Position numbers and translations under genes: made by a program. Below, in pieces: positions 33,896 to 40,958 of a stretch of 40,958 bases of DNA. The stretch covers positions 1-40,958 of the forward strand of contig JAEINO010000029.1 in NCBI GenBank assembly GCA_016342345.1, read 5' to 3'. Source of the DNA: Pseudodesulfovibrio sp. (GTDB lineage: Bacteria > Desulfobacterota > Desulfovibrionia > Desulfovibrionales > Desulfovibrionaceae). Each line of letters begins with the position of its first letter. The first letter of the stretch is position 1. The notes beneath the pieces are model-generated. The model worked only from the letters and a program-made list of their open reading frames with translations. It had not been told where the DNA came from and did no database searches.

Positions 33896-34876
33896 TTACC
33901 CCCCATATCCAGTGTTTCTGTTACTCATCTGACGAAGACGAGCTTCACTACACCGCGATCGAGTGCGGGCTGCTCTTTGCTCTTTGGTCACGAAAGCCCA
34001 ACCACATCCTTCGATGGGCACAAGCGTTGCACCAGTCTGGATTTTAAAGTCGATCTCTTGGCCTTGCGGGTTCGGATATGAAACTGGAAATTTGCATTTC
34101 GTAATGCGAATGTAGTTGGCATGCCCGTCATAAAACAGAGAAAGAGCAAGGCGGGCCTTTTCAAGAGTAAAATCACCGCCACGGGCTAGATCTTCCCCTT
34201 TCTTTTTCTGCAAACAAATGACAGCAATGCCATCTTGAAGCTCGTTGTGTATGGCTTCTATCTTCTTCCCAATAAGCCAAAAGTCGTCGAGATTTTCCAT
34301 AAAGTCGATCACGTTAAACCCATTGGCATCGATCACCAGATGAAAGTCACGAGAGCGTGAATATGGTTCTAGGCCGGTCCACGTTTTCGCTCGGCCATCG
34401 ATGGACAATAGCCGTCCACGCATTTCGGCGGGATGCATTTCGGAATTGAACAGCTTGATGCATTTATGTGCACCGCCTTGCATCTGGAGATTCCGATAGA
34501 TCATGTTCATGACGAAGGCCGTTTTTCCCGCGTTGGACTCCCCTGCCAGAATAATAATATTTCCAGGAGAAACGTAGCTCTTCTCATGTAGATCCAAGGG
34601 AAGCCATATGGGATAGGTCTGAGCTTGAGCGTTAATCCAATCCATCGGCTCAAGGTTAGTATCAATCCGATGATACCAACCGTTGCGCTTTTCATCCCGC
34701 GCTATGGTGCGCTGCTTGACGAGTTCATCAAGAATCTGATCACGTAATTGAACATTCCCGAGACATGTCTCTTTTGCGAACACAAATGCAGAGAATTGTC
34801 CTTGCGCTCTATTAATCCACTGTTTGCCAATCTCAATAGCCCGCACCAATTCGTCACCTTCATAATCAGGCTGCAT
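33896..34876 (-). CDS. DnaB-like helicase ATPase domain protein (RecA fold)
   Basis: 326 residues from the ATG at 34876; a start at 34906 lies inside the preceding gene. Residues about 15-70 may be a small helical or winged-helix part. A RecA-type ATPase follows: SPGNIIILAGESNAGKTAFV (Walker A GESNAGKT), FNSEMHPAEMRGRLL (equivalent to the DnaB SLEM segment), AVICLQKKKGEDLARGGDF (Gln-containing motif), and DFKIQTGATLVP. This is the C-terminal half of a DnaB-type replicative helicase in shape. The missing DnaB N-terminal domain appears to be encoded by the preceding overlapping gene. Confidence 0.75.
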   Translation of the reverse strand: MQPDYEGDELVRAIEIGKQWINRAQGQFSAFVFAKETCLGNVQLRDQILDELVKQRTIARDEKRNGWYHRIDTNLEPMDWINAQAQTYPIWLPLDLHEKSYVSPGNIIILAGESNAGKTAFVMNMIYRNLQMQGGAHKCIKLFNSEMHPAEMRGRLLSIDGRAKTWTGLEPYSRSRDFHLVIDANGFNVIDFMENLDDFWLIGKKIEAIHNELQDGIAVICLQKKKGEDLARGGDFTLEKARLALSLFYDGHANYIRITKCKFPVSYPNPQGQEIDFKIQTGATLVPIEGCGWAFVTKEQRAARTRSRCSEARLRQMSNRNTGYGG

Positions 34877-35207
34877 ACTCGGCCTCCTGCTCAGACCTGA
34901 CGGCAAGTTTATCTAGATAGATTTGTGCCATACGCGCATCGATATTCGCACCATGGAAAAATACATCCACAAGGCCTCGCAGACATGGACTGTCATACCC
35001 AAGGTACTGAGCTACAATTGTAGGGATCATCTTCTCGCCAGATTCTACAACAGAACGCATAGCGGTAAAGATTTGATACCCACACTCGCCAGGCAGAAAT
35101 AAAGTTCCGTCTGCGGAAGATATGAAGGTTTCGTTTTGAACAAGGGCGCGAAGAGCCCACAAGCGCAACTCAGGAAAATCCATAACGTCAAAAATGCTAC
35201 TGCGCAT
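34866..35207 (-). CDS. DnaB N-terminal-domain-like protein
   Basis: 113 residues from the ATG at 35207; the larger frame to 35414 is a shadow inside the upstream replication gene. The pattern ELRLWALRALVQNETF ... CGYQIFTAMRSVVESGEKM ... LRGLVDVFFHGANIDARMAQ ... LAVRSEQEAE resembles the helical N-terminal domain of DnaB, which makes the hexamer collar and binds primase. It overlaps the previous gene by 11 bases and the ATPase gene by 11 bases. Recognition rests on a visual pattern only. Confidence 0.6.
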   Translation of the reverse strand: MRSSIFDVMDFPELRLWALRALVQNETFISSADGTLFLPGECGYQIFTAMRSVVESGEKMIPTIVAQYLGYDSPCLRGLVDVFFHGANIDARMAQIYLDKLAVRSEQEAEYAA

Positions 35208-35961
35208 ATTTTCCCTCGACGGTCTTGATGAAGTTTTGTGGACGAACAAGCCATTCAAGATCAGCCTGAAATAGTTTACTTTCTTTCCCGTTATCGGCCG
35301 TACCCATGAGCCAAGGGCATGTGCGGACGTATTCGAAAAAACCTTTCCACCAATCGAGGTTCTGCCGTGCAGGGTCTTCCCTCCAACGAGAACGCAGATA
35401 AGATTGGCGAACACTATTCCAAATGCGCACTCTTCTAAGCTCAGGCAGTATATGATGATAAAGTTGGACTATTTCCTGATGAGGGCAAGAACTAGGCTGA
35501 TTATTGCCGTCGGCAATATCATTGTCGCCAGATACTACGATAGTAGTATCCTTCTTACTTCTTAACTTCTTAACTTCTTGGATGTGGTTAGAACGCTGGT
35601 TAAATAGCTGGTTAATTGGCTGGTTGTCTGGCTGGTTACCAAATACTTTTTCACTTTGATAAAGTGAGTAATTGCAAACAGTAACGACCGAAAATCTGTT
35701 GGTTGGCTCAATCTCTATTTCACCTGTCGATTCAAGATGCCTTAAACTGGTGCGTATAGATTGTTCTGAAATACCAGTTTCAGCAGAGAGCTGTTTACGG
35801 CCTGTAATAAATTGACCAGGACGAAGAGCATGACCACGCCACTTGCTCGGCCTATAGTTGGCCTTGAGAAGTAAATGGATAAACAAGTGCAGTGTTTTCG
35901 AATCTCTATACCACTCCCAACCACAGAGTTTTTTGTGCAGTTTGATCCAACCGTTCGACAT
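35197..35961 (-). CDS. Phage replication initiator (O/DnaD-like helix-turn-helix protein)
   Basis: 254 residues. The N-terminus GWIKLHKKLCGWEWYRDSKT, LHLFIHLLLKANYRPSKWRG, PGQFITGRKQLSAETGISEQ and SIRTSLRHLESTGEIEIEPT form the winged-helix block common in phage replisome organisers. The middle is Asn/Gln-rich and low-complexity (GNQPDNQPINQLFNQRSNHIQ). The C-terminal part (IWNSVRQSYLRSRWREDPAR ... FKTVEGKYAQ-like end) resembles a helicase-loader contact region. It probably binds the island origin and recruits the helicase encoded next. It starts 8 bases after alpA. Confidence 0.82.
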   Translation of the reverse strand: MSNGWIKLHKKLCGWEWYRDSKTLHLFIHLLLKANYRPSKWRGHALRPGQFITGRKQLSAETGISEQSIRTSLRHLESTGEIEIEPTNRFSVVTVCNYSLYQSEKVFGNQPDNQPINQLFNQRSNHIQEVKKLRSKKDTTIVVSGDNDIADGNNQPSSCPHQEIVQLYHHILPELRRVRIWNSVRQSYLRSRWREDPARQNLDWWKGFFEYVRTCPWLMGTADNGKESKLFQADLEWLVRPQNFIKTVEGKYAQ

Positions 35962-35969
35962 GGCGCCCT

Positions 35970-36170
35970 CTACTGCTCACTGCCAAGGCGCTCGATCAGA
36001 TCTCGTATGTCTTCAGATTTCCAAGCAGTTGTCCTAGGCCCCAGTTTTACTGGTTTTGGATAACGACCTTCGGCTACGCCAGCCCACCATGAGGACTTGC
36101 CGATAGGGATCACCTTCAACACTTGGGGAAGCCGGAGAAATCCGGTAGCAGGAAGATATGTAGCTTGCAT
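35970..36170 (-). CDS. alpA: AlpA-family regulator/excisionase-like protein
   Basis: 66 residues, a small MerR-like winged helix. FLRLPQVLKVIPIGKSSWWA, then EGRYPKPVKLGPRTTAWKSE and DIRDLIERL are the standard AlpA features. Such proteins activate int or excision and mark P4/PICI-like elements. TAGGAG lies six bases before the ATG. It heads the leftward replication unit alpA-rep-dnaB-like-terS. Confidence 0.92.
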   Translation of the reverse strand: MQATYLPATGFLRLPQVLKVIPIGKSSWWAGVAEGRYPKPVKLGPRTTAWKSEDIRDLIERLGSEQ

Positions 36171-36280
36171 GCTATACTCCTAGGCTTGTGACAGTCGGGG
36201 AAGTCCCAACCCATCCGTCTACACCTAAGAACAGAAACAGCTTGCTTTGGTAAAAGGGGGATAATAGCTTTTTTTGAAAG

Positions 36281-36952
36281 TTATTTTCCCTTCTTATAAT
36301 TCTTTATTATATAATCAGCTAAAGTTGCTCTTTTAATTCCAGCTGATGTGTACTCCAAAAGAGTATATGTAAAATCAAGAAATTTACCCTCATAACCATC
36401 AGCAGCATATGCAGAGCGACAGCAACCAGACCCAATACCTCCGGCTGATAAATACACCTCATGTAGAGATCCCAAAAAAAGCAACCTTGCTATATTACGG
36501 TGGCGCCCGGGTTTCCCCTTAACCAACTTAGCGGCTTCTGCATTGTCTTTCCATCGATTGAGATATCCGGCCACATCAAAATCATCGGGAAATCGATCCA
36601 CCTCAAGATCTCCACCCGCCCAAAGAGAATTCGGCGCAGAACATGTCCAAACAGCTTGTTTTACAGACTCTAAATGGCTTTCCTCACGATTTTCCAAGTG
36701 GGTAGGCAATATAGATGTAAGCAAATCGCAAGCGTCAATAACTCTTCCTAACTCATCCCTGACATCCTCTGCAGGAATATTCTGAAATACTTCTAGATCA
36801 AATTCGTACCTAGAAAGGTAATAGCGAATGTCCTTTTTCAACTCCTCATTGAACTCTAAACCAGTTAAGGATTCCAAATTTTCAAAGTCAACATGAGCAA
36901 ACTCATCCAATTGGGCATCTTTAATTACTACATTTCTCGAATACTGACTCAT
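36281..36952 (-). CDS. Unknown protein coupled to the integrase
   Basis: 223 residues, not recognised. The N-terminus is acidic and helical (DAQLDEFAHVDFENLESLTG ... LKKDIRYYLSRYEFDLEVF). The C-terminus has GSGCCRSAYAADGYEGKF and a basic end (DYIIKNYKKGK). There is no signal or membrane segment. Its ATG overlaps the integrase stop (ATGA), so it is translated with the integrase and may help excision or control it. Confidence 0.7.
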   Translation of the reverse strand: MSQYSRNVVIKDAQLDEFAHVDFENLESLTGLEFNEELKKDIRYYLSRYEFDLEVFQNIPAEDVRDELGRVIDACDLLTSILPTHLENREESHLESVKQAVWTCSAPNSLWAGGDLEVDRFPDDFDVAGYLNRWKDNAEAAKLVKGKPGRHRNIARLLFLGSLHEVYLSAGGIGSGCCRSAYAADGYEGKFLDFTYTLLEYTSAGIKRATLADYIIKNYKKGK

Positions 36953-38172
36953 GCTTCTTCCCCAACTATACTTGCTAATAACGGAATCACCTTTCCTCCA
37001 GCCTTGAGACTATCCAAATAGTTCGCCCAAGCTTGCATCATCATTTTACGCTCAGGCAAATGCTCAGCGTAGTTATAGGCTGCTCTGACCTTATTCTCTT
37101 CGACATGGGCAAGTTGGCGTTCAATGTGGTCCGAATTGAAACCCATTTCATTGAGGTTCGTACTCGCCATGGAACGAAAACCGTGGCCTGACATTTCTTC
37201 CTTAGTATAGCCCATGCGCCGAAGTGCAGAAAGAACGGTATTGTTGCTCATGGCTCTTGCTGAGGACCGCTCTGAAGGGAACACATACTTGCCATGCCCA
37301 GTCACTAACCCAATTTCTCTTAGGACCTCGACACTTTGATGAGAGAGAGGGACAATGTGGGGCCGCTTCATTTTCATTTTCTCGGCAGGGATTCGCCACT
37401 CTTTGGCTTCAAGATTGATCTCCGACCATTCAGCATGGCGTAATTCACCAGGGCGAACAAATGTCAAAGACGCCAACTTCAATGCACATCGAGTAACCGG
37501 GCTACCTTGGTACTCATCGATAGAGCGAAGAAGGCCACCAATACCTTTGGGGTCGGTAATGCTGGCTCTGTGTTGTTCCTGTACAGGGGGAAGGATTCCG
37601 GCAAGATCAGGGACGGGGTTGTGGGTGATTAAGCCCATGGCAACAGCATAGCGCATAATTTCGCTAATTATGTTTTTAACTCGATGCCCTGTATGCAGTA
37701 TACCTAAGCTATCAAGACGAAGCAGGACTCGCCTCACTTGCGGAGCATCGACTTCACTTATCTGGATTGCTCCAATAAGAGGGAAAACGTGACTATCCAA
37801 ACGGCGTATTTTCCGAGATGCAGTTTCGTCGGACCATTTATGCCGAAACCTATCAAACCATTCACGCGCAACAACCTCAAAACGCCCCGCGCCCTCTGAA
37901 CTTGCACTTTGCGCCTTTCGAATGACTGCAGGGTCGACACCTCGCCTGAGATGCCGCTTCATCTCTTGGCAAGTAACCCTTGCATCCTGCAAGCTCTCAT
38001 CAGGCCAAGAACCTAGAGCCATCATCTTTGCCTTACCATCACAACGATACCGCAATCGCCACAGCTTTGACCCTGAGGGCGTGATCTCAATGCATAAGCC
38101 GTGAGCATCAGCCACGCGGTACAGCTTATCCTTGGGCTTTAGGGATTCGATAGATTTGACCGTCAGGGGCAT
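36949..38172 (-). CDS. int: Tyrosine recombinase (P4-type integrase)
   Basis: 407 residues from the ATG at 38172, which has GGAGG five bases upstream; the ATG at 38184 contains that ribosome site and is rejected. Residues about 1-85 form the DUF4102 arm-binding domain (LTVKSIESLKPKDKLYRVAD). A core-binding domain follows, at about 95-180. The catalytic set is R240 (RPGELR), a Lys in KMKMKRPH, H330 and R333 (HGFRS), H356 (LAHVE) and the nucleophile Y366 (AAYNYAEHL). It inserts the island into the tRNA-Leu 3' end 184 bases to the right. All key residues are present, so it is probably active. Confidence 0.95.
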   Translation of the reverse strand: MPLTVKSIESLKPKDKLYRVADAHGLCIEITPSGSKLWRLRYRCDGKAKMMALGSWPDESLQDARVTCQEMKRHLRRGVDPAVIRKAQSASSEGAGRFEVVAREWFDRFRHKWSDETASRKIRRLDSHVFPLIGAIQISEVDAPQVRRVLLRLDSLGILHTGHRVKNIISEIMRYAVAMGLITHNPVPDLAGILPPVQEQHRASITDPKGIGGLLRSIDEYQGSPVTRCALKLASLTFVRPGELRHAEWSEINLEAKEWRIPAEKMKMKRPHIVPLSHQSVEVLREIGLVTGHGKYVFPSERSSARAMSNNTVLSALRRMGYTKEEMSGHGFRSMASTNLNEMGFNSDHIERQLAHVEENKVRAAYNYAEHLPERKMMMQAWANYLDSLKAGGKVIPLLASIVGEEA

Positions 38173-38191
38173 GAAAACCTCCATTGGCAGA

Positions 38192-38255
38192 TGTGAGTAG
38201 AAAGAATCAGAAAGACTTCTCTACTCACAGACCTACTCACAGAAGTGTGCGTATG
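38192..38255 (-). repeat. Right arm-type repeats and integrase upstream region
   Basis: CTACTCACA occurs at 38221-38229 and 38233-38241 in plus orientation, 12 bases apart. It occurs once inverted at 38192-38200. GTGCGTATG (38247-38255) is the reverse of CATACGCAC seen at the left end. A TTGACA -35-like hexamer on the minus strand overlaps this element. The sites may serve both as arm sites and as operators of int. Confidence 0.6.
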
Positions 38256-38290
38256 TCAACGGACCGCTTTGGATGACTACGGACTACAAG

Positions 38291-38320
38291 AAACAAGAAA
38301 ACCCCCGTTATTCGGGGGCC
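38291..38320 (-). terminator. Terminator behind tRNA-Leu, island-supplied
   Basis: On the minus strand, CCCCCG-AATAA-CGGGGG is followed by TTTTCTTGTT. It lies 36 bases after the tRNA 3' end, inside the island, and replaces the displaced original terminator at 25151-25190. Confidence 0.8.
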
Positions 38321-38355
38321 TTCTGGACAATCTCGGACGAGTCCGGATATAAATA

Positions 38356-38378
38356 TGGTACCAAGGCGGGGACTTGAA
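38356..38378. repeat. Right attachment site (attR) within tRNA-Leu 3' end
   Basis: The last 23 bases of the tRNA gene, with CCA. The near-copy is at 25202-25223. The island brought or retained the sequence that keeps the tRNA intact. Confidence 0.8.
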
Positions 38379-38442
38379 CCCCGACGGGATTGCTCCCGGC
38401 GGATTTTGAATCCGCTGCGTCTACCAATTCCGCCACCCTGGC
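38356..38442 (-). tRNA. tRNA-Leu (anticodon CAA)
   Basis: 87 bases including an encoded CCA. It starts GCCAGGGTGGCGGAATTGGT on the minus strand. The anticodon stem-loop is GCGGA-TTCAAAA-TCCGC, so the anticodon is CAA (codon UUG). The long variable arm and the TTCAAGT T-loop are those of class II tRNA-Leu. It is the island's integration site. Confidence 0.95.
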
Positions 38443-38559
38443 ACGGGAGACGTTTACATAGAGCAGGTGGGGGCCTGCTGTCAATAATCTTGTCACATTA
38501 TCCGCTTGGTGATAGCACGAGCCTGCGGTTTGAATTTATTGCAGGGTTTAGGGTAAAAC

Positions 38560-39243
38560 ATGATTCCCATTGGTTCCATCGTCAACGCGCTCGCCATTAT
38601 CGGAGGCAGCCTCATAGGTTGTTGGCTGCAATCGCGCTTCCCAGAACGCATCAGGGCTATTGTTTTTCAAGGGCTGGGATTGTGCGTTTTGCTTATCGGC
38701 ATCCAAATGGCACTCAAGGTCGAGAATATTCTGATCGTCATTTTTTCCATATTGCTGGGGGGAATTACAGGCGAACTGGCAAGACTCGACACTCTGTTTG
38801 AGCGACTGGGCAACCGCTTCAAGAAAATCATCGGCTCAAAAAATGCCAAATTTACCGACGGACTAATCACCGCCTCGCTCATATACTGCATCGGGGCCAT
38901 GGCCATCATCGGCGCGCTTGAGGAAGGCATACGCGGCGACACCACCGTGCTCCTCACAAAATCAATTCTCGATGGATTCGCATCCGTGGCCCTGGCCGCT
39001 TCCTACGGGTCCGGGGTACTCTTCTCGTTCATTCCCGTACTGATATATCAAGGAGCCATGACCTTCGGAGCAGGATACTTCCAACAATATTTCTCGGAGC
39101 TCATGATAAGCCAAGTCACGGCCTGTGGCGGACTGCTCATCATCGGCATCGCCATCAACCTCCTGGAACTCAAGGAAATCAAACTGGCAAACCTGCTCCC
39201 GGCCCTCGGCTACGTGGTTGTCCTGACCCTTTGCTTCGGATAA
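38560..39243 (+). CDS. DUF554 (YqgA-like) inner-membrane protein
   Basis: 227 residues with about six to seven hydrophobic segments. IPIGSIVNALAIIGGSLIGC at the start, GLGLCVLLIGIQMAL, ILLGGITGEL and the ITASLIYCIGAMAIIGALEEG and SILDGFASVALAASYG parts are the family's typical run. Function is unknown; a transporter role has been guessed for the family. It is the first chromosomal gene right of the tRNA, transcribed away from it. Confidence 0.88.
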   Translation: MIPIGSIVNALAIIGGSLIGCWLQSRFPERIRAIVFQGLGLCVLLIGIQMALKVENILIVIFSILLGGITGELARLDTLFERLGNRFKKIIGSKNAKFTDGLITASLIYCIGAMAIIGALEEGIRGDTTVLLTKSILDGFASVALAASYGSGVLFSFIPVLIYQGAMTFGAGYFQQYFSELMISQVTACGGLLIIGIAINLLELKEIKLANLLPALGYVVVLTLCFG

Positions 39244-39278
39244 CCAAACAGCCTCACAATTCCTGCACTGAAATTGAA

Positions 39279-39314
39279 AAAGTCCGCTCTCCGAGGAGAA
39301 CGGACTTTCTTTAA
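39279..39314. terminator. Terminator between convergent DUF554 and unknown gene
   Basis: AAAGTCCG and CGGACTTT form a stem around CTCTCCGAGGAGAA, which can itself fold. TCTTTA follows rightward and TTTTTC leftward, so it may serve both genes. Confidence 0.8.
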
Positions 39315-39327
39315 TCATCTGGCAAAA

Positions 39328-39822
39328 CTATTCGGCTTTCGCTTTTTCGGGCTTCTCAGCGGTTTTCTTTCCGCCACATCCGCCGCAACGGCTGGACTTC
39401 TTCAACTCTTCATCAGGCTCGACCGTGCGAATATCGTCTTCGGAATCGATCTGTTTCTTTAACAAGGCATATTCGATGACATCTTCAAGAATTTGTTGGC
39501 AATGCTTTGTCGGAATGAATTCACCAAGCATGGCCCTCTGAAAATCCGGCTTGTCAAAAGGCTTGGCCCAATAATTATGCTTGAGATAATGCCAAGCTCC
39601 TACATTAGGCACGTCAATGGCCGGGGTGACTTGACGCAGGGATACTTCCCATTTGGAATACTGATAGATATCATCCAAAGTCTCTTCGGGATAGCTCGAA
39701 TGCACATTACTCGCCTGAAACGAAACAACAACCTTGAAACCTACAGCTATTTCCTTGAACACTCTCCCGAACTCGTCGTGGCGGGAAGCTTCCACAAGCA
39801 ACTCTCTAAAATCCTTGGCCAT
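39328..39822 (-). CDS. Unknown protein with a Cys-Gly cluster near the C-terminus
   Basis: 164 residues, not recognised. It is soluble. AAGGAG lies seven bases before the ATG. The middle has DVPNVGAWHYLKHNYWAKPF and the C-terminal tail has SSRCGGCGGKKTAEKPEKAK, with two Cys in CGGCGG followed by a Lys/Ala/Glu/Pro tail. The CGGCGG could bind metal. No partner gene is obvious. Confidence 0.72.
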   Translation of the reverse strand: MAKDFRELLVEASRHDEFGRVFKEIAVGFKVVVSFQASNVHSSYPEETLDDIYQYSKWEVSLRQVTPAIDVPNVGAWHYLKHNYWAKPFDKPDFQRAMLGEFIPTKHCQQILEDVIEYALLKKQIDSEDDIRTVEPDEELKKSSRCGGCGGKKTAEKPEKAKAE

Positions 39823-39903
39823 TATACACTCCTTTCAATATTTTATATCAAAGTAGCGGCATAATCACTTAAATCCTACCCAACTTCAAGGGGTTTTCCG
39901 AAC

Positions 39904-40815
39904 TCACCCGCCAAGAATCCCTAGCACCAGCGGCAGCGTCACTGCAGACAACACGGTCTGAAGCGTGATGATAAGTGCCATGACCCGATGATCCCCGCCC
40001 ATCTGACGAGCCAGGATAAAGGCTGACACCGACACGGGAATGGCTGTGAAAATGAGCAATGCATCCCTGGCTACACCGTCCACGCCAAGTAATCGAGCGC
40101 ACCCATAGGCAACCAAGGGCAGGACCACGAGATGCGCCAGTGACGCGAGAACCACAGGCACCATTTTCTCGTTCAATCCCTTGAACTGCAATCCTGCGCC
40201 CACAGCCAGCAAACCTAGCGGCAGAGCCGCCTTGCCCAGAATGACCAGCAATTCCAGAAGGACTTCGGGCAGTACGACGGAAAATCCGTTCAACACGAAT
40301 CCTGCCACGCACGCCAGTATAAGCGGATTTCGGGAAAGTTCCAAAGCAATACGTCCTGGTCCCCCACCGTTCTTTCCGTGGCGAGAGAGCACCAGCACGC
40401 ACAGCACGTTGACCAATGGAATCAGTGTCAACATGGCAACAGCAGACAAGGCCATCCAGTCCGGTCCAAGCAATGCAGCGGCAGCCGACAACCCCACATA
40501 GGTGTTGGGTCGAATGGCTCCCTGAAATACTGAAGTAAAGGCAGGGCCGTCCATTCCGAGCAGCGGTCTGATCACCATCAGCAGAACCGCGACAAGACAT
40601 ACGGCAAGAAACAAGGCCACGGCCAGACCTGTGGCGGATTCGTCAAAACTGCGGCCAGCCAGACCACTGATGAGCAAGGCCGGGAACAACACGTAATAGG
40701 TCAGCCGCTCGGACACCGGCCAGAATCCTGGACCGGGAAACTCGATGCGACGCAGGATAAAGCCGATGAGGATCAGGCCAAAGATGGGCGCGACAGCAAA
40801 AATGACAGGGGACAT
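39904..40815 (-). CDS. AEC-family (auxin efflux carrier-like) transporter
   Basis: 303 residues with about ten hydrophobic segments in two halves. The start (PVIFAVAPIFGLILIGFILRRIEF) and the segment KAALPLGLLAVGAGLQFKGL are typical AEC features. The C-terminal half has FTAIPVSVSAFILARQMGGD. It is an inner-membrane secondary transporter, usually for organic acids such as malate or malonate in bacteria. The substrate is not predictable. The ribosome site is weak. Confidence 0.9.
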   Translation of the reverse strand: MSPVIFAVAPIFGLILIGFILRRIEFPGPGFWPVSERLTYYVLFPALLISGLAGRSFDESATGLAVALFLAVCLVAVLLMVIRPLLGMDGPAFTSVFQGAIRPNTYVGLSAAAALLGPDWMALSAVAMLTLIPLVNVLCVLVLSRHGKNGGGPGRIALELSRNPLILACVAGFVLNGFSVVLPEVLLELLVILGKAALPLGLLAVGAGLQFKGLNEKMVPVVLASLAHLVVLPLVAYGCARLLGVDGVARDALLIFTAIPVSVSAFILARQMGGDHRVMALIITLQTVLSAVTLPLVLGILGG

Positions 40816-40850
40816 GGAGTTAACAGGACTCCCGGATATAAAAAGGTGAC

Positions 40851-40889
40851 AAAAAGATAGGGGAGCCTCCTTGCGAAAGCTCCCCTATC
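40851..40889 (-). terminator. Terminator of the partial gene at the right edge
   Basis: On the minus strand, GATAGGGGAGC and GCTCCCCTATC form an 11-bp stem around a 12-base loop, followed by TTTTTG. It lies just beyond the stop at 40896. Confidence 0.85.
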
Positions 40890-40895
40890 CCGAAT

Positions 40896-40958
40896 TTACT
40901 CAGGAACAGTATCCATGCTTGCCCATTTGGGCTCATGAAGCGGCAGGATATGGTCAGC
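40896..40958 (-). CDS. C-terminal end of a gene cut by the window edge
   Basis: The last 20 codons of a leftward gene, ending ...HEPKWASMDTVPE then TAA. The strong terminator 6 bases beyond the stop supports it. It is too short to identify. Confidence 0.5.
   Translation of the reverse strand, partial: ADHILPLHEPKWASMDTVPE

Larger units (their letters stand above)
25202..38378. mobile_element. Integrated phage-satellite-like genomic island in tRNA-Leu
   Basis: About 13.2 kb bounded by att-like copies. Its genes are a P4-type integrase, AlpA-like regulator, replication initiator, split DnaB-like helicase, small terminase subunit and XRE regulator. Cargo is a Type ISP restriction enzyme, a SIR2 remnant and unknown genes. 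No head, tail, large terminase, portal or lysis gene is present. The size and gene set agree with PICI/P4-like satellites, which borrow a helper phage's particles. The class is inferred; a decayed prophage is the alternative. Confidence 0.8.

Noticed and set aside
34866-35414. 182-codon frame starting at 35414
   Set aside because: The first 69 codons lie inside the replication-initiator gene in another frame. The start at 35207 gives the normal short overlap and the DnaB-N-like region.

Overview
The window reads as a chromosome segment from a sulfate-reducing deltaproteobacterium of the Desulfovibrio/Pseudodesulfovibrio type. The main evidence is an intact dissimilatory sulfite reductase cluster in the order dsrA-dsrB-dsrD-cbiA (leftward, about 15.9-20.2 kb). 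Every siroheme and iron-sulfur cysteine can be found. A CheV, a bacterial STT3/PglB-type oligosaccharyltransferase, a high-affinity branched-chain amino acid ABC operon and RTX surface-protein genes fit the same group. No database search was possible, so the genus is an inference.

Core chromosome, left part (1-25.2 kb). A leftward cheV is followed by a leftward pair: a winged-helix/Rossmann protein and a NeuB-like sialic-acid synthase separated by 1 bp. A rightward acyl-CoA ligase overlaps an APS kinase gene by 4 bp. A rightward five-gene livKHMGF operon ends in a strong terminator that also serves the convergent cyclophilin gene. Then, all leftward, come a small membrane-anchored protein, a DegT aminotransferase, the STT3 glycosyltransferase, cbiA and dsrDBA. 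A terminator-like hairpin lies between dsrB and dsrD. A YkgJ-type CxxC protein, a small conserved protein, a receiver-only response regulator and a GT9 glycosyltransferase run rightward. An RTX calcium-binding protein runs leftward.

Genomic island (25.2-38.38 kb). An insertion of about 13.2 kb sits in the 3' end of a tRNA-Leu(CAA) gene. The intact tRNA is at the right end and a degenerate copy of its last 22-23 bases is at the left end. A P4-type integrase is next to the tRNA. Leftward from it lie an AlpA-like regulator, a phage replication initiator, two genes that look like a split DnaB helicase, a zinc-ribbon protein and a small terminase subunit. No capsid, portal, large terminase, tail or lysis gene is present. 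This is the gene content of a phage satellite (PICI/P4-like). Its cargo is a complete single-chain Type ISP restriction-modification enzyme, a SIR2-family remnant, one unknown protein, and an ankyrin-repeat/unknown two-gene unit. Repeated 9-mers at both ends (CTACTCACA spaced 12 bp, and CATACGCAC) look like integrase arm sites or operators.

Right flank (38.4-40.96 kb). Ordinary chromosome: a DUF554 membrane protein, an unknown Cys-rich-tail protein, an AEC-family transporter, and the last 20 codons of another leftward gene.
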